Shown: positions 1 to 7,841 of the stretch, piece after piece | Position numbering within the stretch: position 1 is the first letter of the stretch | Layout: the number at the start of each line of letters is the position of its first letter | NCBI GenBank assembly: GCA_015063805.1 | Contig: SVTK01000002.1 | Location: 108,644 to 172,643 of the forward strand | Direction of reading: 5' to 3' | DNA length: 64,000 bases | Source of the DNA: Oscillospiraceae bacterium | GTDB lineage: Bacteria > Bacillota > Clostridia > Oscillospirales > CAG-272 | Made by a program: the position numbers and the translations under genes | Notes under the pieces: model-generated | What the model was told of the DNA's origin: nothing | What the model saw: the letters and a program-made list of their open reading frames with translations, nothing else | The model's database searches: none

Positions 1-163
1 TCTGCAGAAGGCTGTGTATGGGCGCGGCCACCACGGAGAGAATCATCAGCCCCGTGATCAGGCGCAACAGCTTTGCCCCGGACCCCGCATCGTCGCCCCC
101 AATCAGTTCAGCCAAGGTCCCGGCAACCGCCGCCCATACCACCGTCAACAGATATGCCTTCAT
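1..163 (-). CDS. spoIIIAF: Stage III sporulation protein AF, N-terminal part (cut by window edge)
   Basis: Minus-strand frame opening with ATG at 163, 9 bases after the spoIIIAE stop, and running off the left edge. The visible 54 residues begin MKAYLLTVVWAAVAGTLAEL and contain two hydrophobic stretches separated by a short charged loop, as expected for the membrane anchor of SpoIIIAF. In the family this protein is part of the SpoIIIA-SpoIIQ channel complex that joins mother cell and forespore; its soluble C-terminal ring-forming domain would lie outside the window. The assignment rests mainly on its position as the next gene after spoIIIAE. Too short to appear in the supplied ORF track. Confidence 0.8.
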   Translation of the reverse strand, partial: MKAYLLTVVWAAVAGTLAELIGGDDAGSGAKLLRLITGLMILSVVAAPIHSLLQ

Positions 164-172
164 TTCCTCTCC

Positions 173-1324
173 TTATCCTGAAACAGCCAGGGATATCCGC
201 ACAAAAATAATCAGCACATAGATAAAGCACACCGCCGCTCCCGCCACCATGGCCAAAAGCAGGCCGCTGACCGAGGCGTATTCCTCCAGCATTTTCTGTT
301 CCTCGCCGCATCCCAGCAGTTCTGCCGCCGCGCCTCCGATCAGCAGAACCGCGCGGTGAAGGAAGAGGGTAAGTAAGGGAGCGGCAAGGGGAAGAAGCGT
401 AAGCAAAATTCCCAACAGCCCTACCGTGTCCCGCAGATATCCCAGCCCCGCCGCCACAGTACGCACCGAGTCGCCGATCACCCCGCCGATGACGGGAAAA
501 GCGGTTCCCACCGCAAATTTTACTGTCCTCGCCGAGATACTGTCCGCTCCCGCCGCAAGCAGCGTCTGCGCACCGAACACTGCGGCAAACACCGTCCCAA
601 ACAGGGCAAGAGAAAAGGTAAGCACGCGCCGCAGACAGCCAAACAAACTTCGGATCCGCCCCCGCTCGGGAAGCCATACCACCGCTGCAAGACCGCACAG
701 TGCCGCAGCAAGGGGAAGAAAAAACTCCGCCGTAAGATTTTCGGCAAGATTCAGGAACAGCAGAAGTCCACCGCCCGACGCTGCGGCAGAAGCGGTATTC
801 CCCCCTGCGGCCAGCAGGGCGGCCAGTACCGGGAGCATGGCGTTGGCTACGCCCTGCAGACAGGCCAGCGCACCCCGTACCAGGTTCAGCTGGGCAAGCT
901 GCCCCCCGCAAAGGACCAACGCCACCCCAACACGACCGCAAAGCAGAGCACTCTCCTCCAGTTTTCCCTCGCCAAAGGCAGCGCAAACCCCGCGAAAGAG
1001 CGCGGAAAAAAGCAGACAAAGGAGAATCTCCCCCAGAGTTTCCGCAGACGAAGGCAAAACATTCCGCAGCGTTTCCCCCGCCGCCTTCAGCAGTGCCGGA
1101 AGACTGCTCATCTCTGCCACAGCCTCCCCGTCGGGCATACTGTCTTCCTCTCCAAATACAGTCGGGGGAAGCCATGCCCGGACTTCTTCGGGAAGTGCTG
1201 CGCGGAACTCTTCCATCACGGTGGACAAGTCAGGCATATCGGTACCTGCCGCGGAGAGCATCAATGCCGCCCCCCATACTGCGATCCAAAATGCCAGCAG
1301 AATGGATCGCTTCGCTTTTACCAT
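173..1324 (-). CDS. spoIIIAE: Stage III sporulation protein AE
   Basis: 383 residues from ATG at 1324, which overlaps the spoIIIAD stop by 7 bases; the longer track ORF starting at 1459 is an out-of-gene extension. The sequence opens with an N-terminal hydrophobic segment (MVKAKRSILLAFWIAVWGAA), then a soluble stretch, then many hydrophobic segments with small-residue-rich helices, and ends with a hydrophobic segment. SpoIIIAE is the large polytopic membrane subunit of the SpoIIIA channel made in the mother cell during engulfment. Its place between spoIIIAD and spoIIIAF, in the canonical AA-AB-AC-AD-AE-AF order, supports the call. Confidence 0.93.
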   Translation of the reverse strand: MVKAKRSILLAFWIAVWGAALMLSAAGTDMPDLSTVMEEFRAALPEEVRAWLPPTVFGEEDSMPDGEAVAEMSSLPALLKAAGETLRNVLPSSAETLGEILLCLLFSALFRGVCAAFGEGKLEESALLCGRVGVALVLCGGQLAQLNLVRGALACLQGVANAMLPVLAALLAAGGNTASAAASGGGLLLFLNLAENLTAEFFLPLAAALCGLAAVVWLPERGRIRSLFGCLRRVLTFSLALFGTVFAAVFGAQTLLAAGADSISARTVKFAVGTAFPVIGGVIGDSVRTVAAGLGYLRDTVGLLGILLTLLPLAAPLLTLFLHRAVLLIGGAAAELLGCGEEQKMLEEYASVSGLLLAMVAGAAVCFIYVLIIFVRISLAVSG

Positions 1325-1704
1325 GCGAGGATCGCCTCCACATCGGCCAACAGTTCTTGGAGCAGGGGAATGGCCAGCAAAATCAACTCGGCCTTCCCCG
1401 CAAACTCCAGGCAAAGGGCAACTGTACTCTCCCCGCAATCCCGGCAAAGGGCGGCGCAAAACCGCACCAGCAAAAGGATGCAGAGCGCGCGCATCAGCAT
1501 GGATGCCTGTCCTTCGGCAAAAACCCGTTGTCCAAGCCCCTCAAGAAAACGCATGGCGGGGGTAAGCAAAACCGCACCGCATCCCATGAGCATCACCCCC
1601 GATGCAGTCCGCAGCGGAAAGACAAATTCGCTTTTATACTGCCTCACCAGCACAGCGGCAACGGTAATGAGCATAGCGGCAGCACACAGCTTGAAGCTGT
1701 CCAT
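1318..1704 (-). CDS. spoIIIAD: Stage III sporulation protein AD
   Basis: 128 residues with about four hydrophobic segments and a length normal for SpoIIIAD. It starts with ATG at 1704, two bases after the spoIIIAC stop, and its stop overlaps the start of spoIIIAE, so translation is likely coupled. It is a small integral membrane component of the mother-cell SpoIIIA complex. Confidence 0.92.
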   Translation of the reverse strand: MDSFKLCAAAMLITVAAVLVRQYKSEFVFPLRTASGVMLMGCGAVLLTPAMRFLEGLGQRVFAEGQASMLMRALCILLLVRFCAALCRDCGESTVALCLEFAGKAELILLAIPLLQELLADVEAILAW

Positions 1705-1706
1705 CC

Positions 1707-1901
1707 CTACACCCCGAAAACCGCGCGCACGGTGTCAAGCAAAGCACCCATTTCCCGCACCAAAAAGAGCAGGACCACCACCAATCCGGCCACCGTTACC
1801 AGCATAGCCTGTTCATCCCGCCCCGATTTGGACAGCACCTGGGTCACCACCGCCACCAGCATCCCCACCCCTGCCACCTTGATGATCAAACTAATGTCCA
1901 T
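1707..1901 (-). CDS. spoIIIAC: Stage III sporulation protein AC
   Basis: 64-residue protein (MDISLIIKVAGVGMLVAVVT...) with two hydrophobic helices, the standard size for SpoIIIAC. It lies between spoIIIAB and spoIIIAD and resembles SpoIIIAD in its membrane segments. An AAGGGAtga-type ribosome site lies just upstream of the ATG. Membrane component of the SpoIIIA assembly. Confidence 0.93.
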   Translation of the reverse strand: MDISLIIKVAGVGMLVAVVTQVLSKSGRDEQAMLVTVAGLVVVLLFLVREMGALLDTVRAVFGV

Positions 1902-1928
1902 AACCTCATCCCTTCCTTTTCACCGCCC

Positions 1929-2405
1929 TCAGAGAAAGATCAAAATCAGCGCAAGTGCACAGCATATCCCCGCGGTCCAAATCAGCCGAATGCGATCCGG
2001 CAGGCGGGACTCTTCCCTTTCACAGACGTCACTCATTTCTGCAATGGCACCGTCGCAGGCTGCAAGCTGTTCGCCCAGATAACTCTTTCCCAACTCAGCC
2101 GCGAAGCGATACATAATCCCCTTGGCATCGGGAGGAAGGTAAAGATTTGCCCCATCCAGCATGGCCGTAAATGAATCTCCCAACACACCGAAACCGCAAG
2201 CGGCGCAAAGTTCCGGCTCAAGGGTACGGCAGATCTCTCCCAGGGAACGCTGATAGCAGGCAATTTGCCCGCGGATCCGCTGCAGCAGGGTAAGATATGC
2301 TCGGCATTGCGCCACCCGCCGCCGCTCCCCTGCGGTCATCCCCCCGATCAGCAGGAAGGCCGCCCCAAGGAGAAGGACCCCGCCACACAGCGTCAGGGCT
2401 CCCAC
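1929..2405 (-). CDS. spoIIIAB: Stage III sporulation protein AB
   Basis: The frame runs from 2465, but the first 20 residues would lie inside spoIIIAA and look unlike the family. The GTG at 2405 (VGALTLCGGVLLLGAAF...) gives a 158-residue protein with an N-terminal transmembrane helix and a 13-base overlap with the spoIIIAA stop; I prefer it. After the helix comes a helical soluble domain and a second hydrophobic segment at the C-terminus, as in SpoIIIAB, which has a fold related to type II secretion GspF. The exact start is the uncertain part. Confidence 0.88.
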   Translation of the reverse strand: MGALTLCGGVLLLGAAFLLIGGMTAGERRRVAQCRAYLTLLQRIRGQIACYQRSLGEICRTLEPELCAACGFGVLGDSFTAMLDGANLYLPPDAKGIMYRFAAELGKSYLGEQLAACDGAIAEMSDVCEREESRLPDRIRLIWTAGICCALALILIFL

Positions 2406-3313
2406 AGGCGGATAATCTCCATGGCAAATCCACTCTCCCCCGGTCTGCGCAGAAGTTCCACACAAACCCCGAAGGTGTCGGTTTTAAACAAAGGGGCGAG
2501 CATGGGCCGTCGGCTTAACGTATCCCACCTCTCGCCGTGGACGGTGGCGATGATCGGTACACCGCAGGCCTGTGCCCCCAAAATCGCCGCCGCATCCTCG
2601 GCGCTGCCGATCTCGTCGCAGAGGATCACCTCGGCTGCCATAGTACGCAGGGCAATCTCGATGCCGATACTGCGGGGATACGCGGTGAGGATGTCCAGGC
2701 ATCCCTCCGCCGGGACCAGCATAGGGGTGAGCTCGCACCGGCTGTCCACTACCACCGTCTGCCGTGGATTCGGGGAACGGGACAAGCCCTCGGCCATTGC
2801 CCGAAGCAGGGTGGTCTTTCCCGCCCCCGGCGGGCCGCACAGAAGCACCGAGCGGCAGTTCCCATCCTCTTCCAATAGAGGCATGATCCGCTCGGCCGCT
2901 TCTCGGACAGACTGGGGGATGGGGGCTGGCAGGCGGACGCACAGGGAGCGGACATCCCTCACCCCCACCACGCGCCCGTCCTCGGTGACAGCCCGACCGC
3001 ACACCCCCACGCGGCATCCGTCGGTCAGGGTCACATAGCCCTCCACCAGGGTGTCGCGGTGGGCATAAAGTGCCCCCTGACAGAACTGGGTCAGCATCTC
3101 GCCCAACAGTTCTGCGGTCAGGCGAGTCTTTCCCCGCCGCCAACGGCCCCTGCAGCGCATCAGCATGGGCTGCCCGCATCGGAACCGAAGCTCCTCCCCG
3201 CCGGAATCCCGGAGTAGTTCGCTCAACTCCTCCCTAAAGGGGGAGGGCAGGCGATCGGCCACCCTGCGCAGCTGTGCCCGACTCCCGTCTGCGGCACTTC
3301 CCTCTCTTGGCAT
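2393..3313 (-). CDS. spoIIIAA: Stage III sporulation protein AA, secretion-type ATPase
   Basis: 306 residues from ATG at 3313, preceded by a GGGGGCGGGG ribosome site; the track start at 3424 would run through the rpsU terminator. The Walker A motif GPPGAGKTTLLRA lies near residues 160-172 and a Walker B-like ILCDEIGS follows near residue 245. SpoIIIAA resembles type II/IV secretion ATPases and is thought to power the SpoIIIA channel. It is the first gene of the operon, just downstream of a candidate sigma-E promoter. Confidence 0.95.
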   Translation of the reverse strand: MPREGSAADGSRAQLRRVADRLPSPFREELSELLRDSGGEELRFRCGQPMLMRCRGRWRRGKTRLTAELLGEMLTQFCQGALYAHRDTLVEGYVTLTDGCRVGVCGRAVTEDGRVVGVRDVRSLCVRLPAPIPQSVREAAERIMPLLEEDGNCRSVLLCGPPGAGKTTLLRAMAEGLSRSPNPRQTVVVDSRCELTPMLVPAEGCLDILTAYPRSIGIEIALRTMAAEVILCDEIGSAEDAAAILGAQACGVPIIATVHGERWDTLSRRPMLAPLFKTDTFGVCVELLRRPGESGFAMEIIRLWEP

Positions 3314-3343
3314 ATCCCCGCCCCCTTGCTTGTCTGATGGTTG

Positions 3344-3373
3344 AGTATATGCACCTTGTCCGCCGGTTATGTC
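3344..3373 (-). promoter_or_regulatory. Candidate sigma-E promoter of the spoIIIA operon
   Basis: Read on the minus strand, GACATAA is followed after about 16 bases by CATATACT, which matches the mother-cell sigma-E -10 consensus CATACAnT at all but one position. It sits about 30 bases upstream of the spoIIIAA ATG and downstream of the rpsU terminator. spoIIIA is a known sigma-E operon in Bacillus; the assignment here is by motif only. Confidence 0.45.
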
Positions 3374-3395
3374 ACGGTCATCGCCTGAGAAAAAC

Positions 3396-3431
3396 GTAAA
3401 AAAAGACCGATGGAAAATTTCCATCGGTCTT
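3396..3431 (-). terminator. Rho-independent terminator of rpsU
   Basis: A near-perfect inverted repeat, AAGACCGATGGAAA (3403-3416) with TTTCCATCGGTCTT (3418-3431), is followed on the minus strand by a run of seven T residues. It lies 20 bases after the rpsU stop and separates rpsU from spoIIIA. Confidence 0.85.
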
Positions 3432-3450
3432 ATTTCAAGTCACGATCGAC

Positions 3451-3627
3451 TTACTTGTACTTGCGCTTTCTGGCTGCCTCGGATTTCTTCTTACGCTTTA
3501 CGCTGGGCTTTTCGTAGTGCTCTCTCTTGCGAAGCTCAGTGAGGACGCCCGACTTTGCGCACTGTCTCTTAAAGCGACGCAGGGCGCTGTCCAGCGATTC
3601 GCCATCTTTAACTCTTACTTCTGCCAT
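3451..3627 (-). CDS. rpsU: Small ribosomal subunit protein bS21
   Basis: 58 residues starting [20 protein letters not shown], the standard length and sequence of bS21, with a basic lysine/arginine-rich C-terminus. The ATG at 3627 has a GAGGGAGGGAAGA ribosome site just upstream; the track's longer start at 3663 is not needed. It has its own consensus promoter and terminator, so it is a single-gene unit between leuS and spoIIIA. Confidence 0.97.
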   Translation of the reverse strand: MAEVRVKDGESLDSALRRFKRQCAKSGVLTELRKREHYEKPSVKRKKKSEAARKRKYK

Positions 3628-3677
3628 TCTTCTTCCCTCCCTCCGCAATGTGCAAGGAGACATAAATCTCTTTTTAT

Positions 3678-3706
3678 ATTATACACGATAATCCATCGGC
3701 TGTCAA
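3678..3706 (-). promoter_or_regulatory. Sigma-A promoter of rpsU
   Basis: Minus strand TTGACA (3706-3701), a 17-base spacer and TATAAT (3683-3678): a full consensus match about 50 bases upstream of the rpsU start. Confidence 0.9.
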
Positions 3707-3734
3707 GAGTTTTTTTCGTATTTTTCGTAGTTTT

Positions 3735-6137
3735 TTACCGTGCTACGAAGTTTACGATCTTGCCGGGAACGTAGATTTCCTTCACGAGAGTCTTGCCCTC
3801 CAGCTGTGCGGCGATCTTCTCATCTGCCTTAGCGGCGGCGATGGCGGCATCCTTATCGGCATCGGCGGCAATGCGGATGGTGCCCTTCAGCTTGCCGCAG
3901 ATCTGAACCGCGATCTCCACGGTGGAGTCCACAGTCTTTGCCTCGTCCCAGGTGGGCCATTCGGCGACAGCGCACAGGGCCTTGTTGCCCAGTGCCTCCC
4001 ACATCTCCTCGCAGAGGTGGGGTGCGAAGGGGCACAGCAGGCGTACAAAGACGCCCAGTTCATCCTTAGTCAGAGAGCCGTGCTCGTAGATCCCGTTGAT
4101 CAGCGTCATCATGGCGGCGATGGCGGTATTGAACTTCATCTCCTCAATGTCGCCGGTGACCTTCTTCACCGTCTTGTGGAAGAGAGAGGTGATTGCCTCG
4201 GTCTCGCCCGTGCCCTTCACCAGGTCGGTCAGGCCGGCCACACGCTCAAGGAAGCGCTTGCAGCCCTTCATGCTGCTCTCATTCCAGGGAGCGGCGGAGG
4301 CATAGTCGCCCATGAAGAGAATGTACACACGGAGAACATCAGCGCCGTACTCATCCACCACATCGTTGGGATCGACGACGTTGCCCTTGGACTTACTCAT
4401 CTTATCGCCGTCGGGACCGAGAATCAGGCCCTGGGCAGTACGCTTGGCATAAGGCTCATCCACCGGCACCTGGCCGATGTCATAGAGGAAGTGGTGCCAG
4501 AAGCGGGAGTAGATCAGATGGCGGGTAACGTGCTCCATACCACCGTTGTACCAGTCGATGGGGAGCCAGTAGTCCAGTGCTTCCTTGGAAGCAAAGGCTT
4601 CGGTATTATGCGGATCAATATAGCGCAGGAAGTACCAGGAAGAGCCTGCCCACTGGGGCATGGTATCGGTCTCGCGCTTGGCCGCACCGCCGCACTTGGG
4701 GCAGGTGCAGTTGACGAAGGAATCAATCTTGGCCAGGGGGCTCTCGCCGCCCTCACCGGGAGCAAAGTTCTCCATATCGGGCAGGCGCAGAGGAAGCTCC
4801 TCATAAGGAACGCCAACCATGCCGCACTTGGGGCAATGAATAATCGGGATGGGCTCGCCCCAGTAACGCTGACGGTTGAAGGCCCAGTCCTTCATCTTGA
4901 ACTGGACACCGCGCTCACCGATGCCCTTGGCGGAGAGGAACTCGATCATCTTCGAGATAGCCTCAGCCTTGGTGGTGATGCCATTCAGGAAGTCGGAGTT
5001 GACCATCTCACCGTCACCGGTGTAGGCCGCCTCGGCGATGTTGCCGCCGCGGATGACCTCGATGATGTCGATGCCGAACTTCTTTGCGAAATCATAGTCG
5101 CGCTCGTCATGGGCGGGAACCGCCATGATGGCACCGGTGCCGTAGCCCATCATGACATAGTCAGAGATGTATACGGGAATCTCCTTGCCGTTGGCAGGAT
5201 TGATCACGCTCAGACCATCGATGCACACACCGGTCTTATCCTTGACCAGTTGAGTACGCTCGAACTCGGTCTTCTTGGCGCACTCTTCCTTGTACGCATC
5301 CAGCGCCGCAATGTTGGCGATGCGGTCGCGGTACTTCTCGATGATGGGATGCTCGGGGGCAATGACCATGAAGGTCACACCGAACATGGTGTCGGGACGG
5401 GTGGTGTAAATACGCAGGAAGTCGTCCTGTCCGCTGATCTGGAAGTTGGCAAAAGCCCCCTCGGAGCGGCCGATCCAGTTCTCCTGCTGCAGCTTGATGT
5501 TGGGCAGGTAGTCAACCTTGTCCAGGCCCTGCAGAAGCTTGTCGGCATACTCGGTGATGCGGAGATACCAAACGTCCTTGGACTTCTGTACGATATCGTT
5601 GTGGCAAATGTCGCACTTACCGCCCTGGGAGTCCTCGTTGGAAAGGACAACCTTACAGTGGGGGCAATAGTTGACCAGGGTCTTGGCACGGAAGACCAGG
5701 CCCTCGTCAAACATACGGCGGAAGATCCACTGGGTCCACTTATAGTAGTCCTCCTCGGTGGTGTCCACCACACGGGACCAGTCAAAGGAGAAGCCCACCC
5801 GCTTCAGCTGCGCGGTGAATTTCTCGATATTCCGGTCGGTCAGGATGCGGGGATGGGTGTTGTATTTGATGGCAGAGTTCTCGGTGGGCAGACCGAATGC
5901 GTCAAATCCGATGGGGAACAGCACATTGTAGCCCTGCATTCTGCGTTTGCGGGAGATCACCTCAAGGCCGGAATATGCCTTGATATGGCCCACGTGCATC
6001 CCTGCGCCGCTGGGATAGGGGAACTCCACCAGGCCGTAGAACTTGGGCTTGCTGTGATCCTCGGATGCGCGGAAAACGCCCTCATTTTCCCATCGGTCCT
6101 GCCACTTCTTTTCGATTTCGGAGTAGTTGTACTTCAT
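3735..6137 (-). CDS. leuS: Leucyl-tRNA synthetase
   Basis: 800 residues, the normal bacterial length. It charges tRNA-Leu. The class I HIGH motif appears as HVGH in PYPSGAGMHVGHIKAYS near residue 45, the KMSKS loop as DKMSKSKGN near residue 580, two CxxC zinc-type clusters are present (CPHCKVV...CDICHN and CPKCG...CPKCGG), and the CP1 editing domain lies between about residues 220 and 410. A C-terminal anticodon-binding domain closes the protein. It lies 40 bases downstream of rsfS with no T-box leader, so it probably depends on the upstream operon promoter. Confidence 0.98.
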   Translation of the reverse strand: MKYNYSEIEKKWQDRWENEGVFRASEDHSKPKFYGLVEFPYPSGAGMHVGHIKAYSGLEVISRKRRMQGYNVLFPIGFDAFGLPTENSAIKYNTHPRILTDRNIEKFTAQLKRVGFSFDWSRVVDTTEEDYYKWTQWIFRRMFDEGLVFRAKTLVNYCPHCKVVLSNEDSQGGKCDICHNDIVQKSKDVWYLRITEYADKLLQGLDKVDYLPNIKLQQENWIGRSEGAFANFQISGQDDFLRIYTTRPDTMFGVTFMVIAPEHPIIEKYRDRIANIAALDAYKEECAKKTEFERTQLVKDKTGVCIDGLSVINPANGKEIPVYISDYVMMGYGTGAIMAVPAHDERDYDFAKKFGIDIIEVIRGGNIAEAAYTGDGEMVNSDFLNGITTKAEAISKMIEFLSAKGIGERGVQFKMKDWAFNRQRYWGEPIPIIHCPKCGMVGVPYEELPLRLPDMENFAPGEGGESPLAKIDSFVNCTCPKCGGAAKRETDTMPQWAGSSWYFLRYIDPHNTEAFASKEALDYWLPIDWYNGGMEHVTRHLIYSRFWHHFLYDIGQVPVDEPYAKRTAQGLILGPDGDKMSKSKGNVVDPNDVVDEYGADVLRVYILFMGDYASAAPWNESSMKGCKRFLERVAGLTDLVKGTGETEAITSLFHKTVKKVTGDIEEMKFNTAIAAMMTLINGIYEHGSLTKDELGVFVRLLCPFAPHLCEEMWEALGNKALCAVAEWPTWDEAKTVDSTVEIAVQICGKLKGTIRIAADADKDAAIAAAKADEKIAAQLEGKTLVKEIYVPGKIVNFVAR

Positions 6138-6177
6138 GTGTCACAAGTCCTTTATTTTTAGAATATTGATTGCAAAA

Positions 6178-6582
6178 TCAGTTGTCTGCACTGAGATCCA
6201 CCGGGACGGCATCGCTCCACAGCTTGTCGAGATTATAGAAATCTCTCGCTTCGCGGCCGAAGATGTGCACAATGACAGAGCCATAGTCGATGAGCACCCA
6301 GCTGCCGTTGTCCCGTCCCTCAAAGTGAATGGGAGACAGACCGCGCTGGCCGATCTTGAAGTCCACCTCATCGGCCAGGGCCTTGACCTGGGTATTGGAA
6401 TTACCGGTGCAGAGCACAAAGTAGTCTGCCAGGATAGTTTTATTTTCAACATAAAGGGTTTTAATCTCGCGCCCCTTCTTCTCGTCGAGAACAAAGGCAA
6501 TGGCCTCAGCCAGGGCCTTAGGTTCATTGCTGTCAAGAGCGGGGAGAGTTGCCCATTCGGGGCGGATGACGGTTTCGTCCAT
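6178..6582 (-). CDS. rsfS: Ribosome silencing factor RsfS
   Basis: 134 residues from ATG at 6582 (MDETVIRPEW...), with an AAAGGAC ribosome site. The core contains KTLYVENKTILADYFVLCTG, the RsfS/Iojap signature, followed by WVLIDYGSVIVHIF. RsfS binds ribosomal protein uL14 and blocks subunit joining when nutrients are low. Its place between an LCP gene and leuS, downstream of nadD, is a common order in Clostridia. Confidence 0.95.
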   Translation of the reverse strand: MDETVIRPEWATLPALDSNEPKALAEAIAFVLDEKKGREIKTLYVENKTILADYFVLCTGNSNTQVKALADEVDFKIGQRGLSPIHFEGRDNGSWVLIDYGSVIVHIFGREARDFYNLDKLWSDAVPVDLSADN

Positions 6583-6611
6583 AATATAGTCCTTTCTGTG
6601 CAATTTACATC

Positions 6612-7820
6612 TTAAGTGCGGGGAATATAGATGCCGGACTGGTTGACTTCCTCGGCGATATATTCCTTGGCGATCTTGGTTTCGGTACGGTAGATCGCAT
6701 TGATCTGACTGTTGGCCGCATTGGTGAAAACCAGATTGCGGTCAAAGATGGAGTCGGTGATATCCTCGGTGTACACGTTGAGGAAGCGGTTCACCGCGTC
6801 CAGTGTTCCTGCTCGGCTGAGTACGAAGTACGAAGAATACTCTCCCTCGGTAACCAGGATATCCGATCCGGGCATATTCACCATCACCACGCGGCCGAGA
6901 TCCAACTCAAGAGCCTCCTTGGCAAAGAAGACACAGTCGCTCACCGACAGGTTGGTGGTCACATTTTTGATCATCTGCTCCACGGTTCCCGTCAGGGTGT
7001 TAAGGTTGAGATTTTCCTTGTACTGCTTGAGGAATGCAGACATAAAGATCTTCTGCGCGTCGTTGCGGCCGATGTCGGCCTGTACATAGCCGGCGCGGAA
7101 GCGGACGAATCCCTCGGCCTGCTCACCGTTGAGGTGATGACGGCCGGCCTTGAGATTGATCACCAGGTCCTGGTCAGGATCTTCGTATTCCATGTCAGCG
7201 GGAATATTGATGTCCACACCGCCGATCAGGTCAACAACCTCCTGAAGTATATCCAGATCCACCAGAACGTAGTAGTCCAGCATGATGGCCATATTCTGCA
7301 TCAGATAGTCCATGAAGCCCTTCATGGCACCCTTGTAGTCATAACCGTTCTGAGACAGCGCACAGGGAAACACACCGTTGATCTTGTGGTAGTTTTTCCA
7401 GGCGTAAGTGGAGTAGCTGTCACGGGGGAGCTGCACCAGGTTGAGAGAATTGTTTTGGGTATCGAAGGAGGCAAGAATGATCACATCAGTGTTCACCGCC
7501 ACCCGGTCATGGCCCGCAATGAGAAAGTTGTAGACCCCCTCTCGACGAACATACGTCACCGGCTCCTGCTTGCCAACCGGCAACGTGGTTTCAACGGGTT
7601 CCCCCTTCTCATTGGTGGCCTCAGAGGGGCCCGTGGTTTCCGCAGAAGGCGCGGTATCAAAGGGCACCTTGTGATCCACCTCCGGGGGACGGAGGAAAAG
7701 GCTGCAGGCCACCACAATGGCACACACCGCAAAGATCAGGATCACGGTCACCTCGATCGCAATGGCCCATTTGCTTTGGGCGGGCTTCCGACGATTGGCT
7801 TTGTTTGTTGTTTTGCTCAT
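6612..7820 (-). CDS. LytR-CpsA-Psr family cell-wall glycopolymer ligase
   Basis: 402 residues from ATG at 7820, which has an AAAAGGG ribosome site at 8 bases; the track start is a TTG two codons upstream. A short basic cytoplasmic head is followed by one transmembrane helix near residues 20-45, a Thr/Glu-rich linker, and the LCP domain with the arginine-containing motif VQLPRDSY near residue 140 and a later NGEQAEGFVRFR. LCP proteins attach secondary polymers such as teichoic acid-like chains to peptidoglycan outside the cell. The protein sits in the nadD-rsfS-leuS cluster. Confidence 0.92.
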   Translation of the reverse strand: MSKTTNKANRRKPAQSKWAIAIEVTVILIFAVCAIVVACSLFLRPPEVDHKVPFDTAPSAETTGPSEATNEKGEPVETTLPVGKQEPVTYVRREGVYNFLIAGHDRVAVNTDVIILASFDTQNNSLNLVQLPRDSYSTYAWKNYHKINGVFPCALSQNGYDYKGAMKGFMDYLMQNMAIMLDYYVLVDLDILQEVVDLIGGVDINIPADMEYEDPDQDLVINLKAGRHHLNGEQAEGFVRFRAGYVQADIGRNDAQKIFMSAFLKQYKENLNLNTLTGTVEQMIKNVTTNLSVSDCVFFAKEALELDLGRVVMVNMPGSDILVTEGEYSSYFVLSRAGTLDAVNRFLNVYTEDITDSIFDRNLVFTNAANSQINAIYRTETKIAKEYIAEEVNQSGIYIPRT

Positions 7821-7841
7821 ATTCAAATCCCTTTTCAGCGA

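Noticed and set aside
3730-3765. Terminator of leuS (TTCGTAG...CTACGAA)
   Set aside because: The stem includes the end of leuS and has no T-run on the minus strand; too weak to call.
4017-6161. 714-residue plus-strand ORF
   Set aside because: Antisense shadow of leuS.
6100-6180. T-box leader for leuS
   Set aside because: Only 40 bases separate rsfS and leuS; no specifier stem or antiterminator can fit.
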